Below are positions 9,427-19,780 of a stretch of 64,000 nucleotides of DNA, in pieces. Each line of letters starts with the position of its first letter. The first letter of the stretch is position 1. The notes under the pieces are model-generated. The model worked only from the letters and a program-made list of their open reading frames with translations. It ran no database searches and had not been told where the DNA came from. The stretch covers positions 101,160 through 165,159 of the forward strand of contig CACHLB010000002.1 in the NCBI GenBank assembly GCA_902580505.1, given 5' to 3'. The translations under genes and the position numbers were made by a program. The stretch comes from an uncultured Pelagibacteraceae bacterium (GTDB lineage Bacteria; Pseudomonadota; Alphaproteobacteria; Pelagibacterales; Pelagibacteraceae).

Positions 9427-12192
9427 ATGGGTAAAATTAAAAAAACAGATCATTTCTATCTTATTGATGGGTCCGGATACATATTTAGAGCCTATTATGC
9501 ATTGCCACCATTAACACGAAAAAGTGATGGTTTGCCAGTAGGCGCAGTAAGTGGATTTTGTAACATGCTGTTTAAATTATTAGAGGACTCTAAATCTAGC
9601 GAAAATTTAGAAAAACCAACTCATTTTGCAGTAATCTTTGACTCTGCAAGAAAGAATTTTCGAAACGAAATATATTCAGATTATAAAGGAAATAGGTCTG
9701 ATGCTCCCGATGATCTAATTCCACAATTCGATTATATTAGAAAGTCAGTATTAGCATTCAATTTACCCTCTATAGAAATGTTAAATTACGAGGCTGATGA
9801 TTTGATAGCCACCTATGTAGAGCAAATATTAGACGAAGGTGCAAAGGTTACAATTGTATCATCTGACAAAGATTTAATGCAACTTTTCAAAAAAAAGGTT
9901 CGTATATACGATCCAATGAAGAATAAATTTATATCTAATGACGATGTAATCAATAAATTTGGGGTTGGTCCGGATAAAGTAATTGATGTTCAATCACTAG
10001 CAGGGGATAGTACAGATAATGTACCTGGAGTTCCAGGAATCGGTGTAAAAACAGCAGCAGAATTAATTAAGGAATATGGAAATTTAGAAAACCTTCTCAA
10101 AAACGCAAATAAAATAAAACAGAATAAAAGAAGAGAAACACTTTTAGAAAATAAAGATAAGGCTCTGGTAAGTAAAAAACTGGTCACATTAAAAAATGAT
10201 GTTCCGGTGAAAGACAAATTAACTGACTTTGTTCTAAAAAAAGTAGACGTAGACAAGTTATACAATTTTTTGAGAGAAATGGAATTTAATAGGTTATTGA
10301 GTTCGGCAATTTCGACATATGGTCAATCCAAATTTAGTGATGAAATAGAAGTCAAAAAAGAAACATCTAAAATATCAAAAGATAAATATGTTTTGATAAA
10401 AAATTTATCTGAAATAAAAGATTGGATGCAAGAAGCCGAAGAAGCTGGTGAATTTTCTATTGATACTGAAACAGATTCTCTTGACCCACATCAGGCAAAT
10501 TTAGTTGGTATCTCAATTTCTAGCAAAATAGGTAAAGCTTGTTACATTCCAACAGGTCATATTGATAAAAATAATCTAAATGAAAAAGATGTTTTGAGAA
10601 TTTTAAAACCATATTTAGAGGATAAAAGTTTAAAAAAAATTGGGCAAAATATTAAATTTGATTACATAATATTTCGTAAAAGGGATATAGATATTCAAAG
10701 CATGGAAGATACAATGTTGATGTCATACGTTTTAGATGCTGGGAAAAATAGACATAATATGGATACCCTTTCAGATATTCATCTTGGTCACAAAACAATT
10801 AAATATAAAGATCTTGTTGGATCTGGAAAAAAAGAAATCAAATTCAGTCAAGTAGAGTTAAATATTGCAAAAGATTATGCAGCAGAAGATGCTGATATAA
10901 CTTACCGTTTATATAAAATATTCTTGAAATCGCTTAAATCAGAAAAATTACTAAATATTTATGAAATTTTCGAAAAACCTTTAATTAAAATTTTAGCATC
11001 AATGGAAATCAATGGAATAAAATTGGATAATAATTTTCTTAAAAAATTATCTGTTAAGTTTGAAAAAAAACTTCAAGATTTAGAAAAACAAATTTTTAAA
11101 ATTTCAAAAAAAAAATTTAATATTGCATCGACTAAACAGTTGGGTGAAATAATGTATAATGACCTCAAAATTGCATCGCTAAAAAAGACTAAAAAAGGGA
11201 GTTTTGCAACTGGTGCAGCAGTTCTAGAGGATTTAGCTTACAAAGGGAATAAATTTCCTAAATTGGTTTTAGAATGGAGGCAATCTAGTAAATTGAAAAA
11301 TACATATTCAGATTCTTTGCCTGAGCATTTAAATCCCAATACAAAAAGAGTGCATACATCTTTTCTGTTAGCAGCAACTACAACAGGTAGACTTGCATCT
11401 AGTGATCCAAATTTACAAAATATTCCTATTAAAACTGAGGAGGGCAAAGATATTCGTAAAGCCTTCATATCAGAAAAAAATAAAAAACTTATATCAGCAG
11501 ACTATAATCAGATCGAAATGAGAATTTTGGCTGATCTAGCTGATGTAAAAGAACTAAAAAAAGCTTTTAAAAATAATGAGGATATTCACTCATTAACCGC
11601 TAGCCAGGTTTTTGGAGCAGACATAAAAAAAATTGATGCTGATATGAGGAGAAAAGCGAAAGCTATTAATTTTGGAATAATTTATGGAATATCTCAATAT
11701 GGTTTGGCCAAACAAATTGGTGTATCAAACAATGAAGCCGAAGAATTTCTAAATTCATATTTTATTAAATTTCCAGAAATTAAAGAATACATGAATAACA
11801 CAATTAAATTCTGTAGAAAAAGTGGATATGTAAGAAATATTTTTGGTCGAAAAACTCATATTCCAGGAATCAATGACAAAAATTTTAATGTTAGAAATTT
11901 TCAAGAAAGGGCAGCTATAAATGCACCTATCCAAGGATCTGCATCAGAAATAATGCGACTTGCTATGATTAGAATCAACGATGAGCTTGATACTAAAAAA
12001 ACAAATGAATTTAATATGTTGCTTCAAATTCACGATGAATTAATTTTTGAGGTAATTGATAATGGTACTAAATCTGCTTCTAAAAAGATTAAAGATATTA
12101 TGACAAGTGTGAAAGATAGTGATTTGCATTCATTTTCAATACCATTATCGGTAGATGTAAACATAGGTGATAACTGGGGAGAGCTTCATTAA
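9427..12192 (+). CDS. polA: DNA polymerase I
   Basis: 921 aa; 5'-3' exonuclease N-term, 3'-5' exo FSIDTETDSLDPHQA, polymerase motifs SADYNQIEMRILA, RRKAKAINFGIIYG, QIHDELIFE. Confidence 0.97.
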   Translation: MGKIKKTDHFYLIDGSGYIFRAYYALPPLTRKSDGLPVGAVSGFCNMLFKLLEDSKSSENLEKPTHFAVIFDSARKNFRNEIYSDYKGNRSDAPDDLIPQFDYIRKSVLAFNLPSIEMLNYEADDLIATYVEQILDEGAKVTIVSSDKDLMQLFKKKVRIYDPMKNKFISNDDVINKFGVGPDKVIDVQSLAGDSTDNVPGVPGIGVKTAAELIKEYGNLENLLKNANKIKQNKRRETLLENKDKALVSKKLVTLKNDVPVKDKLTDFVLKKVDVDKLYNFLREMEFNRLLSSAISTYGQSKFSDEIEVKKETSKISKDKYVLIKNLSEIKDWMQEAEEAGEFSIDTETDSLDPHQANLVGISISSKIGKACYIPTGHIDKNNLNEKDVLRILKPYLEDKSLKKIGQNIKFDYIIFRKRDIDIQSMEDTMLMSYVLDAGKNRHNMDTLSDIHLGHKTIKYKDLVGSGKKEIKFSQVELNIAKDYAAEDADITYRLYKIFLKSLKSEKLLNIYEIFEKPLIKILASMEINGIKLDNNFLKKLSVKFEKKLQDLEKQIFKISKKKFNIASTKQLGEIMYNDLKIASLKKTKKGSFATGAAVLEDLAYKGNKFPKLVLEWRQSSKLKNTYSDSLPEHLNPNTKRVHTSFLLAATTTGRLASSDPNLQNIPIKTEEGKDIRKAFISEKNKKLISADYNQIEMRILADLADVKELKKAFKNNEDIHSLTASQVFGADIKKIDADMRRKAKAINFGIIYGISQYGLAKQIGVSNNEAEEFLNSYFIKFPEIKEYMNNTIKFCRKSGYVRNIFGRKTHIPGINDKNFNVRNFQERAAINAPIQGSASEIMRLAMIRINDELDTKKTNEFNMLLQIHDELIFEVIDNGTKSASKKIKDIMTSVKDSDLHSFSIPLSVDVNIGDNWGELH

Positions 12193-12243
12193 TAAACATT
12201 TAATTGCCCAATTTTAAACATTTTAGTATTTTTATAGTTAAAC

Positions 12244-12942
12244 ATGAAACAAACAATTGCCCTTGTTGATGATGATAGAAATATATTAACTAGTTTAAGT
12301 ATTGCTCTAGAGAAAGAGGGTTTTAATATTCAAACTTATTTGGATGGAGAAAGTGCCTTAATAGGTTTGTCAAGAAATCCTCCAGACCTTGCAGTTATAG
12401 ATATTAAAATGCCAAGAATGGATGGAGAAGAATTGTTAAAAAAATTAAGAAAAAAAACATCTATGCCCGTTATCTTTTTAACTTCAAAAGATGAAGAGGT
12501 GGATGAGCTCTTAGGACTAAAACTAGGGGCTGATGATTTTGTAAAAAAATCAGGTGGCTTTTCAACTAAAGTTCTTATTGAAAGAATTCGTGTCCAACTT
12601 AGAAAAAAAGATAATAATTTAGAGGAAAATAGAAATATAATTTCACATGGAAAATTAAAACTTGACCCTTCACAGCTTGAGTGTGAATGGGATGGCAAGC
12701 AATTACCAGATAAATTAACAACAACAGAATTCTTAATTGTAAAGGAATTAGCAAAAAGACCTGGAATTATTAAAGAAAGATCTCAATTAATGGATGTTGC
12801 TTACAGAGAAGACACAGATATTGAAGATAGAACAATAGATAGTCACGTAAAAAGGATTAGAAAAAAGTTTAAAAAAGTAGATAATAACTTTTCAGCGATA
12901 GAAACCAGATATGGCAGTGGTTATCGTTGGAATGTTAAATAA
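12244..12942 (+). CDS. chvI: Two-component response regulator, ChvI-like (OmpR family)
   Basis: Receiver ALVDDDRNILTSLSIALE plus winged-helix KERSQLMDVAYREDTDIEDRTIDSHVKRIRKKFK. Confidence 0.88.
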   Translation: MKQTIALVDDDRNILTSLSIALEKEGFNIQTYLDGESALIGLSRNPPDLAVIDIKMPRMDGEELLKKLRKKTSMPVIFLTSKDEEVDELLGLKLGADDFVKKSGGFSTKVLIERIRVQLRKKDNNLEENRNIISHGKLKLDPSQLECEWDGKQLPDKLTTTEFLIVKELAKRPGIIKERSQLMDVAYREDTDIEDRTIDSHVKRIRKKFKKVDNNFSAIETRYGSGYRWNVK

Positions 12943-14474
12943 TGGCTACTTCAAAATCTAATAATCAATCTATTTTAAAAAAATTCTTAGTTATCAACTT
13001 TATTGTTTTTTTAGTGATAGGTGTATTAACGTTATTTTACCTTAATACAGTAAAACCTACGCTCATTAAAAATAAAACTGCCTCGCACATAAAAATTATT
13101 GATAATACAACGGAAAATATTGATCGTTTAAAAATAAATTTCTCATCTGAAGATATTAGAGAGTTTCTATTTTCCACTAAATTTTTATTTCAAAGTATAG
13201 ATAGAGTACAGATATTTGATAGTGAATTTAATCTATTAGGAGATACCGACACATTAGACTTAGATCCAAATGCTTTCTCAAGAAGTCTAAACATAATTGA
13301 AATGAGTGACTTAAATAATCAAAGTATTCAAAATAAGAATCTGGAAGAGAGTAATAAAAGCTTTGAAAGTAAAGAAATATTTGAAGATTTAAAAAAGTAC
13401 TCATATTCATCAGATTATGGAAAACCGTTAACTTACTCTAAAGAAAACTATGATCAATTTTTATTAGTAACAATTAAAAATGTGGTTAGTGAAAACAAAA
13501 CAATAGGCTATTTAGCTATTACTGAAAATGCCAATGAAATAAAGGTTGCAATAGATGAAAGAAGAAATTTTATAATCAGAACTGCTTTGCTTGTCGCATT
13601 AGTAATTTTAATTTTTTCATATGTATTAAATAGATACTTCTTAAAACCAATTAAAAATTTGGTTCAATATACCAATATTATAAAAAACAAAAGTAAGGAA
13701 AAGACCAATATTGGAAATATAAAAAAAAGAAATGACGAATTAGGAAAATTATCAAATTCTCTTGATGAAATGACTAATGAATTAAACAAAAGAATTACTA
13801 CAGCAGAAAATTATTCAACAGATCTTTTGCATGAAATCAGAAATCCTTTAGCATCTCTAAAAAGTGCCTCTGAGATAATTTCTGAAACAAATGATAAATC
13901 TCAAAGAAACAAATTAATTAATATTGTATCACATGACGTAGAGAGAATTGAAAGATTAATAACTGATTACTCTCAAATGCTAAGAGATGAGGCTGCAATT
14001 TCCTCTGAGAAAATGCAAAAATTAAATTTAAAAGAGATTGCTCAATCTGTTGTTGACGATTTTAACAGTATCTATGAAACAAAAAAATCGATTGGAATTA
14101 AATTGAAATCTAATGGAATTAAAAATTATAGTATCTTAGGGATAGAAAATAGAATTGAACAAATTATTGCAAACTTATTAGAAAACTCAATTTCTTTTAG
14201 TGAAAATAATCAAGAAATTACCGTTGAAATATCAAAAGATAAAAATGACAAAATTAAATTAGTTGTCGTTGATCAGGGATCTGGATTTAGTGAAAAGGAT
14301 ACAAATAAGATATTTAATAGATTTTATAGTAATAGACCTGAAAACTTTGGAGAACATTCGGGTTTGGGATTAAATATTGTCAAAAATTTAGTTGAAATTC
14401 ATGGTGGTGAAATCAACGCATCTAATAATAGAGATAAAGGGGCAAGAATTGAAATAATTTTCCCAGAAGCATAA
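12942..14474 (+). CDS. chvG: Sensor histidine kinase, ChvG-like
   Basis: Two TM segments, periplasmic domain, HAMP, LLHEIRNPLASLKSASE (H-box), IANLLENSISFS (N-box), HSGLGLNIVKNLVEIHGGEI (G-box); adjacent to chvI. Confidence 0.88.
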   Translation: MATSKSNNQSILKKFLVINFIVFLVIGVLTLFYLNTVKPTLIKNKTASHIKIIDNTTENIDRLKINFSSEDIREFLFSTKFLFQSIDRVQIFDSEFNLLGDTDTLDLDPNAFSRSLNIIEMSDLNNQSIQNKNLEESNKSFESKEIFEDLKKYSYSSDYGKPLTYSKENYDQFLLVTIKNVVSENKTIGYLAITENANEIKVAIDERRNFIIRTALLVALVILIFSYVLNRYFLKPIKNLVQYTNIIKNKSKEKTNIGNIKKRNDELGKLSNSLDEMTNELNKRITTAENYSTDLLHEIRNPLASLKSASEIISETNDKSQRNKLINIVSHDVERIERLITDYSQMLRDEAAISSEKMQKLNLKEIAQSVVDDFNSIYETKKSIGIKLKSNGIKNYSILGIENRIEQIIANLLENSISFSENNQEITVEISKDKNDKIKLVVVDQGSGFSEKDTNKIFNRFYSNRPENFGEHSGLGLNIVKNLVEIHGGEINASNNRDKGARIEIIFPEA

Positions 14475-14518
14475 ATCTTTGTTGATATATTAAGTGAAAT
14501 TGTTAAAAGCCTCTTTCT

Positions 14519-15805
14519 ATGGAAGATTTTAAAGTAAAAGATATATCCCAAGCGGAATTTGGAAGAAAAGAAATTTCACTGGCTGAAACTGAAATGCCAG
14601 GATTAATGGCTCTTAGAGAAGAATATAAGAGTAAAAAACCTTTAAATGGAGCTCGGATTGTTGGTTGTTTACACATGACAATACAAACAGCTGTCTTAAT
14701 AGAAACTTTAGTTGAGTTAGGAGCCGAAGTAAGATGGTCCTCATGTAATATTTTTTCGACACAAGACCATGCAGCAGCAGCAATTGCAAAAGCTGGCATT
14801 CCTGTATTTGCTTGGAAAGGTGAAACAGAAGAAGAATATTGGTGGTGTGTAAAGCAAACTATTGAAGGAAAAGATGGCTGGAAACCAAATATGATACTTG
14901 ATGATGGTGGCGATCTTACAGCATTGATGCACAAAGATTATAAAGAATTATTAAATGATGTTAAAGGTTTATCAGAAGAGACAACTACAGGAGTTTTAGC
15001 ATTAAAAAAAATGGAAAGTGAAGGCAACTTACTTGTCCCAGCAATAAATGTTAATGACTCAGTAACAAAATCTAAGTTCGACAATTTATATGGTTGCAGA
15101 GAAAGTTTAGTTGATGGAATTAAAAGAGCTACTGACGTCATGATGTCAGGTAAGGTAGCTATTGTAGCTGGATTTGGAGATGTTGGAAAGGGAAGCGCTG
15201 CTTCTCTTCGTCAAAGCGGTGCAAGAGTTATGGTTACAGAAACCGACCCAATTTGTGCTCTCCAAGCTGCAATGGAAGGTTATGAAGTAGTTTTAATGGA
15301 TGAGATGATAAAAGAAGCCGACATTGTTGTTACGGCAACAGGAAATAAAGATATTGTGACAGCTGACCATATGAGAGAAATGAAAGATAGAGCAATTCTA
15401 TGCAATATTGGTCACTTTGATAATGAGATCCAAGTAGATGCTCTTAAAAATTATAAATGGGATGAAATAAAACCACAAGTTCACGAAATTACATTGCCGG
15501 ATGGAAAAAGAATTATTTTATTAGCAGAAGGTAGATTGGTTAATCTTGGATGTGCAACAGGACACCCAAGTTTTGTAATGAGTGCCTCTTTTACAAATCA
15601 AGTAACAGCTCAGATAGAATTATGGAATAACTCAGATAAATATGAGAAAAAAGTATATGTTTTACCTAAACATTTAGATGAGAAAGTAGCCAGACTTCAT
15701 TTAGAAAAAGTTGGAGCTAAATTAACCAAATTATCAGATGATCAAGCTAAATATATAAGTGTAACACCAGAAGGACCTTATAAACCAGATGCCTATCGCT
15801 ACTAA
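14519..15805 (+). CDS. ahcY: Adenosylhomocysteinase
   Basis: [60 protein letters not shown]-terminal PYKPDAYRY. Confidence 0.98.
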   Translation: MEDFKVKDISQAEFGRKEISLAETEMPGLMALREEYKSKKPLNGARIVGCLHMTIQTAVLIETLVELGAEVRWSSCNIFSTQDHAAAAIAKAGIPVFAWKGETEEEYWWCVKQTIEGKDGWKPNMILDDGGDLTALMHKDYKELLNDVKGLSEETTTGVLALKKMESEGNLLVPAINVNDSVTKSKFDNLYGCRESLVDGIKRATDVMMSGKVAIVAGFGDVGKGSAASLRQSGARVMVTETDPICALQAAMEGYEVVLMDEMIKEADIVVTATGNKDIVTADHMREMKDRAILCNIGHFDNEIQVDALKNYKWDEIKPQVHEITLPDGKRIILLAEGRLVNLGCATGHPSFVMSASFTNQVTAQIELWNNSDKYEKKVYVLPKHLDEKVARLHLEKVGAKLTKLSDDQAKYISVTPEGPYKPDAYRY

Positions 15806-16271
15806 AAGTAGCAAAATAGATATTTCAAAAGAAATTATCACACAAAAAATTGCTGAAAAAATTGCAAGTAAAGTTAGCAAAAATACAACTCTGCTTTTTT
15901 ATGGAAACATCGGAGTTGGTAAGACTACATTTATTAGGTATCTAATTAATTATCTTCAAACAAAAAATGGTTTAGAAAAAATAGAAATACCTAGTCCAAC
16001 TTTTAATATTATAAATGAATATGAGATTAATTCTTTGATTGTTAGACATTTTGATCTTTACAGAATTAAAGATAAAAAAGAATTAAATAACTTAGGAATT
16101 AATGAAAACCCAGAAGATTATGCTAGACTAATTGAATGGCCCGAAATCTTAGGTAAAAATATTGAAAGTACTTTTACATTAAAGTTTGAATATGATGAAA
16201 AGCTTGAAAATAGGTACTTAATTATATCTAATAATATTAATTTTGATTTTAATGAATTTGAAAAAATTTAA
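15789..16271 (+). CDS. tsaE: tRNA threonylcarbamoyladenosine biosynthesis protein TsaE
   Basis: Walker [42 protein letters not shown]; start overlaps ahcY 3' end. Confidence 0.92.
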   Translation: MPIATKSSKIDISKEIITQKIAEKIASKVSKNTTLLFYGNIGVGKTTFIRYLINYLQTKNGLEKIEIPSPTFNIINEYEINSLIVRHFDLYRIKDKKELNNLGINENPEDYARLIEWPEILGKNIESTFTLKFEYDEKLENRYLIISNNINFDFNEFEKI

Positions 16272-17184
16272 AAAACTATCAGGAGATGCATCTTTTAGAC
16301 AATTTTATAGAACAAATAATTCAGTATTAGTTTATAGCAAAATTCAAAAGCGATCAAACCTGTTAAATTATGATGCAGTTAACAAAATATTGATTAAAAA
16401 TAAAATATTAGCACCAGGTTTAATTAGTCAAAATTATAAGAAAAATTTTATAGAAATTGAGGATTTTGGCAATAAAAACATGTTGGATAAAATTAAATCC
16501 TCAAAAACTAAATTAAATGAATACAAAAAAATACTAAAAATTTTATATCAAATTCAAAAAATTAAAAATTTTAAAACTCAAAATTTTCTTAGAAAAAAAT
16601 TTAATTTATCAAACTATTCAAAAGCTAAAATACTTAAAGAGTCATACCTTTTTTTGGATTGGTACTTATCAGCAAATAGATTAATTATTCAAAAAGGACA
16701 TTTAAAAAAAAATCTCAAAAAAATAATAGATAATTTGTATTTAAATTTAAAAATCAAACACAAAGTGTTTGTACATAGAGATTTTCACGTCTCAAACATG
16801 ATGTTTTATAAAAATAAAATCGCTTTAATAGATAGTCAAGATGCTGTCCTAGGCAGTCCAGCATATGATTTGGCCTCACTTATAGATGATGTTAGAATTA
16901 AAACTTCAAATAGTTTTAAGTCAAATATTTTAAAAGTATTTCTTAGTAAATTTAAGTATAAAAATGAGTCTCAATTTATTAATGATTTTGAAATTTTATC
17001 TGTTTTAAGAAATCTAAAAATAATTGGTATATTCACAAGACTTGCAAAAAGAGATAAAAAAAGAAAATATCTAAAATTAATACCTTATGCGTGGAAATTA
17101 ATCGATAATCGTATTAACAAAAATCCAATTTTTCATGATTTAAAAAATTTTCTACAAAAAAACCCAAGAATAAAAAAAATATGA
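16252..17184 (+). CDS. Aminoglycoside-phosphotransferase-fold sugar kinase (AmgK-like)
   Basis: VFVHRDFHVSNMMFYKNKIALIDSQDAVLGSPAYDLASLIDDVR; adjacent to nucleotidyltransferase and tsaE; ATG at 16252 preferred over TTG 16243. Confidence 0.82.
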   Translation: MNLKKFKKLSGDASFRQFYRTNNSVLVYSKIQKRSNLLNYDAVNKILIKNKILAPGLISQNYKKNFIEIEDFGNKNMLDKIKSSKTKLNEYKKILKILYQIQKIKNFKTQNFLRKKFNLSNYSKAKILKESYLFLDWYLSANRLIIQKGHLKKNLKKIIDNLYLNLKIKHKVFVHRDFHVSNMMFYKNKIALIDSQDAVLGSPAYDLASLIDDVRIKTSNSFKSNILKVFLSKFKYKNESQFINDFEILSVLRNLKIIGIFTRLAKRDKKRKYLKLIPYAWKLIDNRINKNPIFHDLKNFLQKNPRIKKI

Positions 17185-17873
17185 AAATTAAAACAGCAAT
17201 AATTTTATGTGCAGGATTTGGAAAAAGATTAATGCCATTAACTGAAAAAACACCAAAACCACTCTTAAAAATTAATGAGATTAGCTTATTAGAAAATACT
17301 ATAAACTTGATAAAAGTATTAGAAATAAAATCTTTAAAAATTAATACTTTCTATTTAAGTGATAAAATAAAAGATTTTATTTTTTCAAATAATTTTGGTT
17401 TAGAAATTCAAATTATAGAAGATGGTAAAGAAATATTAGATACAGGGGGCGGTCTTTTAAATGTAGTAAATAATTCAGTTGAAACAGATTTTATAGTTTT
17501 TAATCCTGATACAATTTGGAACGCTGAATATGCAAATGAAATTAAGCAGATGGAAAATATATATTTTAAAAATAACTTAAAAAATATTTTAATGGTTGTA
17601 AAAAAAGATTTAAGTTTTGATAAAAGATTTAAAGGCGATTTTTCCCTAGTTGGCAATAATTTAAATAAAAATAATGATAAAAATTATATTTATACGGGAT
17701 GTCAAATTATAAATAAAAATATATTTAAAAAATTATCGAAAAAAATATTCTCGATGAATGAGATTTGGGAAAACAACATTGAAGAGGAATATTTGCATGG
17801 TTTCGAAAGTAATATTGAATTTCTACATTTGACAGATAAAGAGATTTACGAAAAACTTTTGCAAAAAGGTTAG
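17181..17873 (+). CDS. Nucleotidyltransferase (MurU-like sugar-phosphate uridylyltransferase)
   Basis: AIILCAGFGKRLMPLTEKTPKPLLKI signature, ETGGG-like DTGGGLLN, FNPDTIW. Confidence 0.85.
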   Translation: MKIKTAIILCAGFGKRLMPLTEKTPKPLLKINEISLLENTINLIKVLEIKSLKINTFYLSDKIKDFIFSNNFGLEIQIIEDGKEILDTGGGLLNVVNNSVETDFIVFNPDTIWNAEYANEIKQMENIYFKNNLKNILMVVKKDLSFDKRFKGDFSLVGNNLNKNNDKNYIYTGCQIINKNIFKKLSKKIFSMNEIWENNIEEEYLHGFESNIEFLHLTDKEIYEKLLQKG

Positions 17874-18580
17874 AATTTAATTAAATCCCTAGATCTATTT
17901 TGATCGAGGTATTTAGCTTCTTTTAAATTTTTTTTTTCAAATTTCAAAAGTAGAGGATTTCCGGTTGGTATTTCGAGTTTGGAAATTTCATTGTCATGAA
18001 TTTTAAATAAATATTTTAAAAGTGATCTAATAGAATTACCATGAGCAGATATAATTATGTTATCGTGTAAATTTTTCTCTATATTTTCAATAAAATAGGG
18101 CACAACTCTATCATAAGTATCTTTTAGGGACTCTGTATCTGGAATTAAGTTACGAGGTATATCATTATAAACACTTATATTTTTTGGATGATATGGACTA
18201 TTTGTATTCAATGGTTTTGGGGGATTATCCCAAGACCTTCTGAATTTGTGAACTTCTTCTTCTCCTAATTTTTTTTTCATTTCATCTTTATTTAATCCTG
18301 TAAGTGAACCGTAGTGCCTTTCATTTAATTGCCAGGCCTTAATTATATTATTTGGTTTTACTCTGATTGTATTTAAAATGAGCTTCAAGGTATCAATCGA
18401 TCTTAGTTGATATGAAGTATAAAAATGTTTTATTTCTAAATCTAATTTTTTTATAAACTCTCCAGCTTTACAGGCTTCTAATTTACCTTGTGGTGCGAGC
18501 TCAACGTCGACCCATCCTGTAAATTTATTTTCTAAATTCCATTCGCTTTGACCATGTCTAACAAGTATTAAGTGACTCAT
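17870..18580 (-). CDS. gpmA: 2,3-bisphosphoglycerate-dependent phosphoglycerate mutase
   Basis: LILVRHGQSEWNLENKFTGWVDVEL, ERHYGSLTGLNK, HGNSIRSLLKYL. Confidence 0.95.
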   Translation of the reverse strand: MSHLILVRHGQSEWNLENKFTGWVDVELAPQGKLEACKAGEFIKKLDLEIKHFYTSYQLRSIDTLKLILNTIRVKPNNIIKAWQLNERHYGSLTGLNKDEMKKKLGEEEVHKFRRSWDNPPKPLNTNSPYHPKNISVYNDIPRNLIPDTESLKDTYDRVVPYFIENIEKNLHDNIIISAHGNSIRSLLKYLFKIHDNEISKLEIPTGNPLLLKFEKKNLKEAKYLDQNRSRDLIKF

Positions 18581-18606
18581 TTGTGAAAATTTAATATAGA
18601 TTAACT

Positions 18607-18978
18607 ATGAATTACTTAAAGCAGTTTTTTTATCTGTCTAACGTAGTTTTATTTATTTTTTACTTATATCCCGGTAGTATTTTTGGATGTTTTATTTATA
18701 GTGATTGTAAAATTCAACCACAATTAACAAGAGATTTTTTAGTATCTTCAAATCACGTTTATGTTTTCTTTATTATATCAATTTTAGGATTAATTGCTTT
18801 TAAATATAAATTAAAAAATATATTTATTTATCTTATTTGTATTTCTATTGTTTTAGAAATCCTGCACTTAATTATTCCAGAAAGAGGATTTGAATTAGTT
18901 GATTTGTTTGGTAATATAATAGGTGTATTTATATCATTTTTGGTTTTTAAAATAATTTATAAAGGTAAATTGCAATGA
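18607..18978 (+). CDS. VanZ-like small membrane protein
   Basis: 123 aa, several TM helices; IPERGFELVDLFGNIIGVFISFLV resembles VanZ family C-terminus. Confidence 0.6.
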   Translation: MNYLKQFFYLSNVVLFIFYLYPGSIFGCFIYSDCKIQPQLTRDFLVSSNHVYVFFIISILGLIAFKYKLKNIFIYLICISIVLEILHLIIPERGFELVDLFGNIIGVFISFLVFKIIYKGKLQ

Positions 18979-19283
18979 GTTCATTCGATGAAAGAAAAAA
19001 AGGTTTTGAAAAAAAATTTGCTCATGATGAGGAAAAACAATTTAAAATTAATGCAAGAAAAAATAAATATTTAGGAGAGTGGGCCTCACAAATTCTTGGA
19101 TATGATGAGGAAAAAAAAAATCAATATATTCAAGATGTAATTAAGGCAGATTTTGCTGAGGCAGGTGATGAAGATGTGTATAGAAAGCTTTATGGAGATT
19201 TAAAAGACAAAAATATATCAGAAGACCAAATCAGAAAAAAAATGCAAGAATGTAATGAAAAAGCAACTACTGAAGTTAGTTAG
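18975..19283 (+). CDS. DUF1476 / F1-ATPase inhibitory zeta-subunit-like protein
   Basis: FDERKKGFEKKFAHDEEKQFKINARKNKYLGEWASQILG is the DUF1476/zeta-subunit signature. Confidence 0.88.
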   Translation: MSSFDERKKGFEKKFAHDEEKQFKINARKNKYLGEWASQILGYDEEKKNQYIQDVIKADFAEAGDEDVYRKLYGDLKDKNISEDQIRKKMQECNEKATTEVS

Positions 19284-19767
19284 TTTTCTATTTTTATTTA
19301 CATTTGTAGCAACAAATTACTTACTATCAGAAACAATCCTAATTTCTGATAACATTAAAATAATTGATGGTGATACAATTTTATTAGACAATAAAAAAAT
19401 TCGTTTTTCAGGAATAGATGCTCCAGAAACTAAATTTAAAGGAAAGCAACAGTTTTGTTTAAAAAATAAAAAAAAAATTAAATGTGGAAAAATTTCGAAA
19501 AATTCTCTTACAGAAAAAATTATAAATAAAAAATTAAAGTGTTTAATTGAGCCCCAAAAAGACTATTTTGGTAGGTATTTAGGTGAGTGTTTTATCAATA
19601 ATGAGAGTGTTTCAGCTTACATGGTAAGAAATGGATTAGCCTTTGACTACCCAAAATATTCTAAAAAAAAATATTCTAAAGACCAAATTTATGCAAAAAA
19701 CAATAAGTTAGGTTTATGGAGTATGGAATTTGATTATCCATGGATATGGAGAAAAAATAATAGATAA
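19255..19767 (+). CDS. Thermonuclease (SNase-like) family protein, secreted
   Basis: Signal peptide; IIDGDTILLDNKKIRFSGIDAPE, YFGRYLGECFINNESVSAYMVRNGLAFDY. Confidence 0.88.
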   Translation: MKKQLLKLVSFLFLFTFVATNYLLSETILISDNIKIIDGDTILLDNKKIRFSGIDAPETKFKGKQQFCLKNKKKIKCGKISKNSLTEKIINKKLKCLIEPQKDYFGRYLGECFINNESVSAYMVRNGLAFDYPKYSKKKYSKDQIYAKNNKLGLWSMEFDYPWIWRKNNR

Positions 19768-19780
19768 TTTATATTAAACT

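Noticed and set aside
12336-12698. 120-aa minus-strand ORF opposite chvI
   Set aside because: Antisense to a clear response regulator; Ser-rich shadow ORF.
14475-14518. Possible SAH or SAM riboswitch upstream of ahcY
   Set aside because: Only 44 AT-rich nt are available with no plausible pseudoknot or conserved core.
14503-14934. 143-aa minus-strand ORF opposite ahcY (plus 14741..14932 and 14938..15141)
   Set aside because: Antisense shadow of strongly conserved AhcY coding sequence; low-complexity Ser/Cys/Phe-rich translation.
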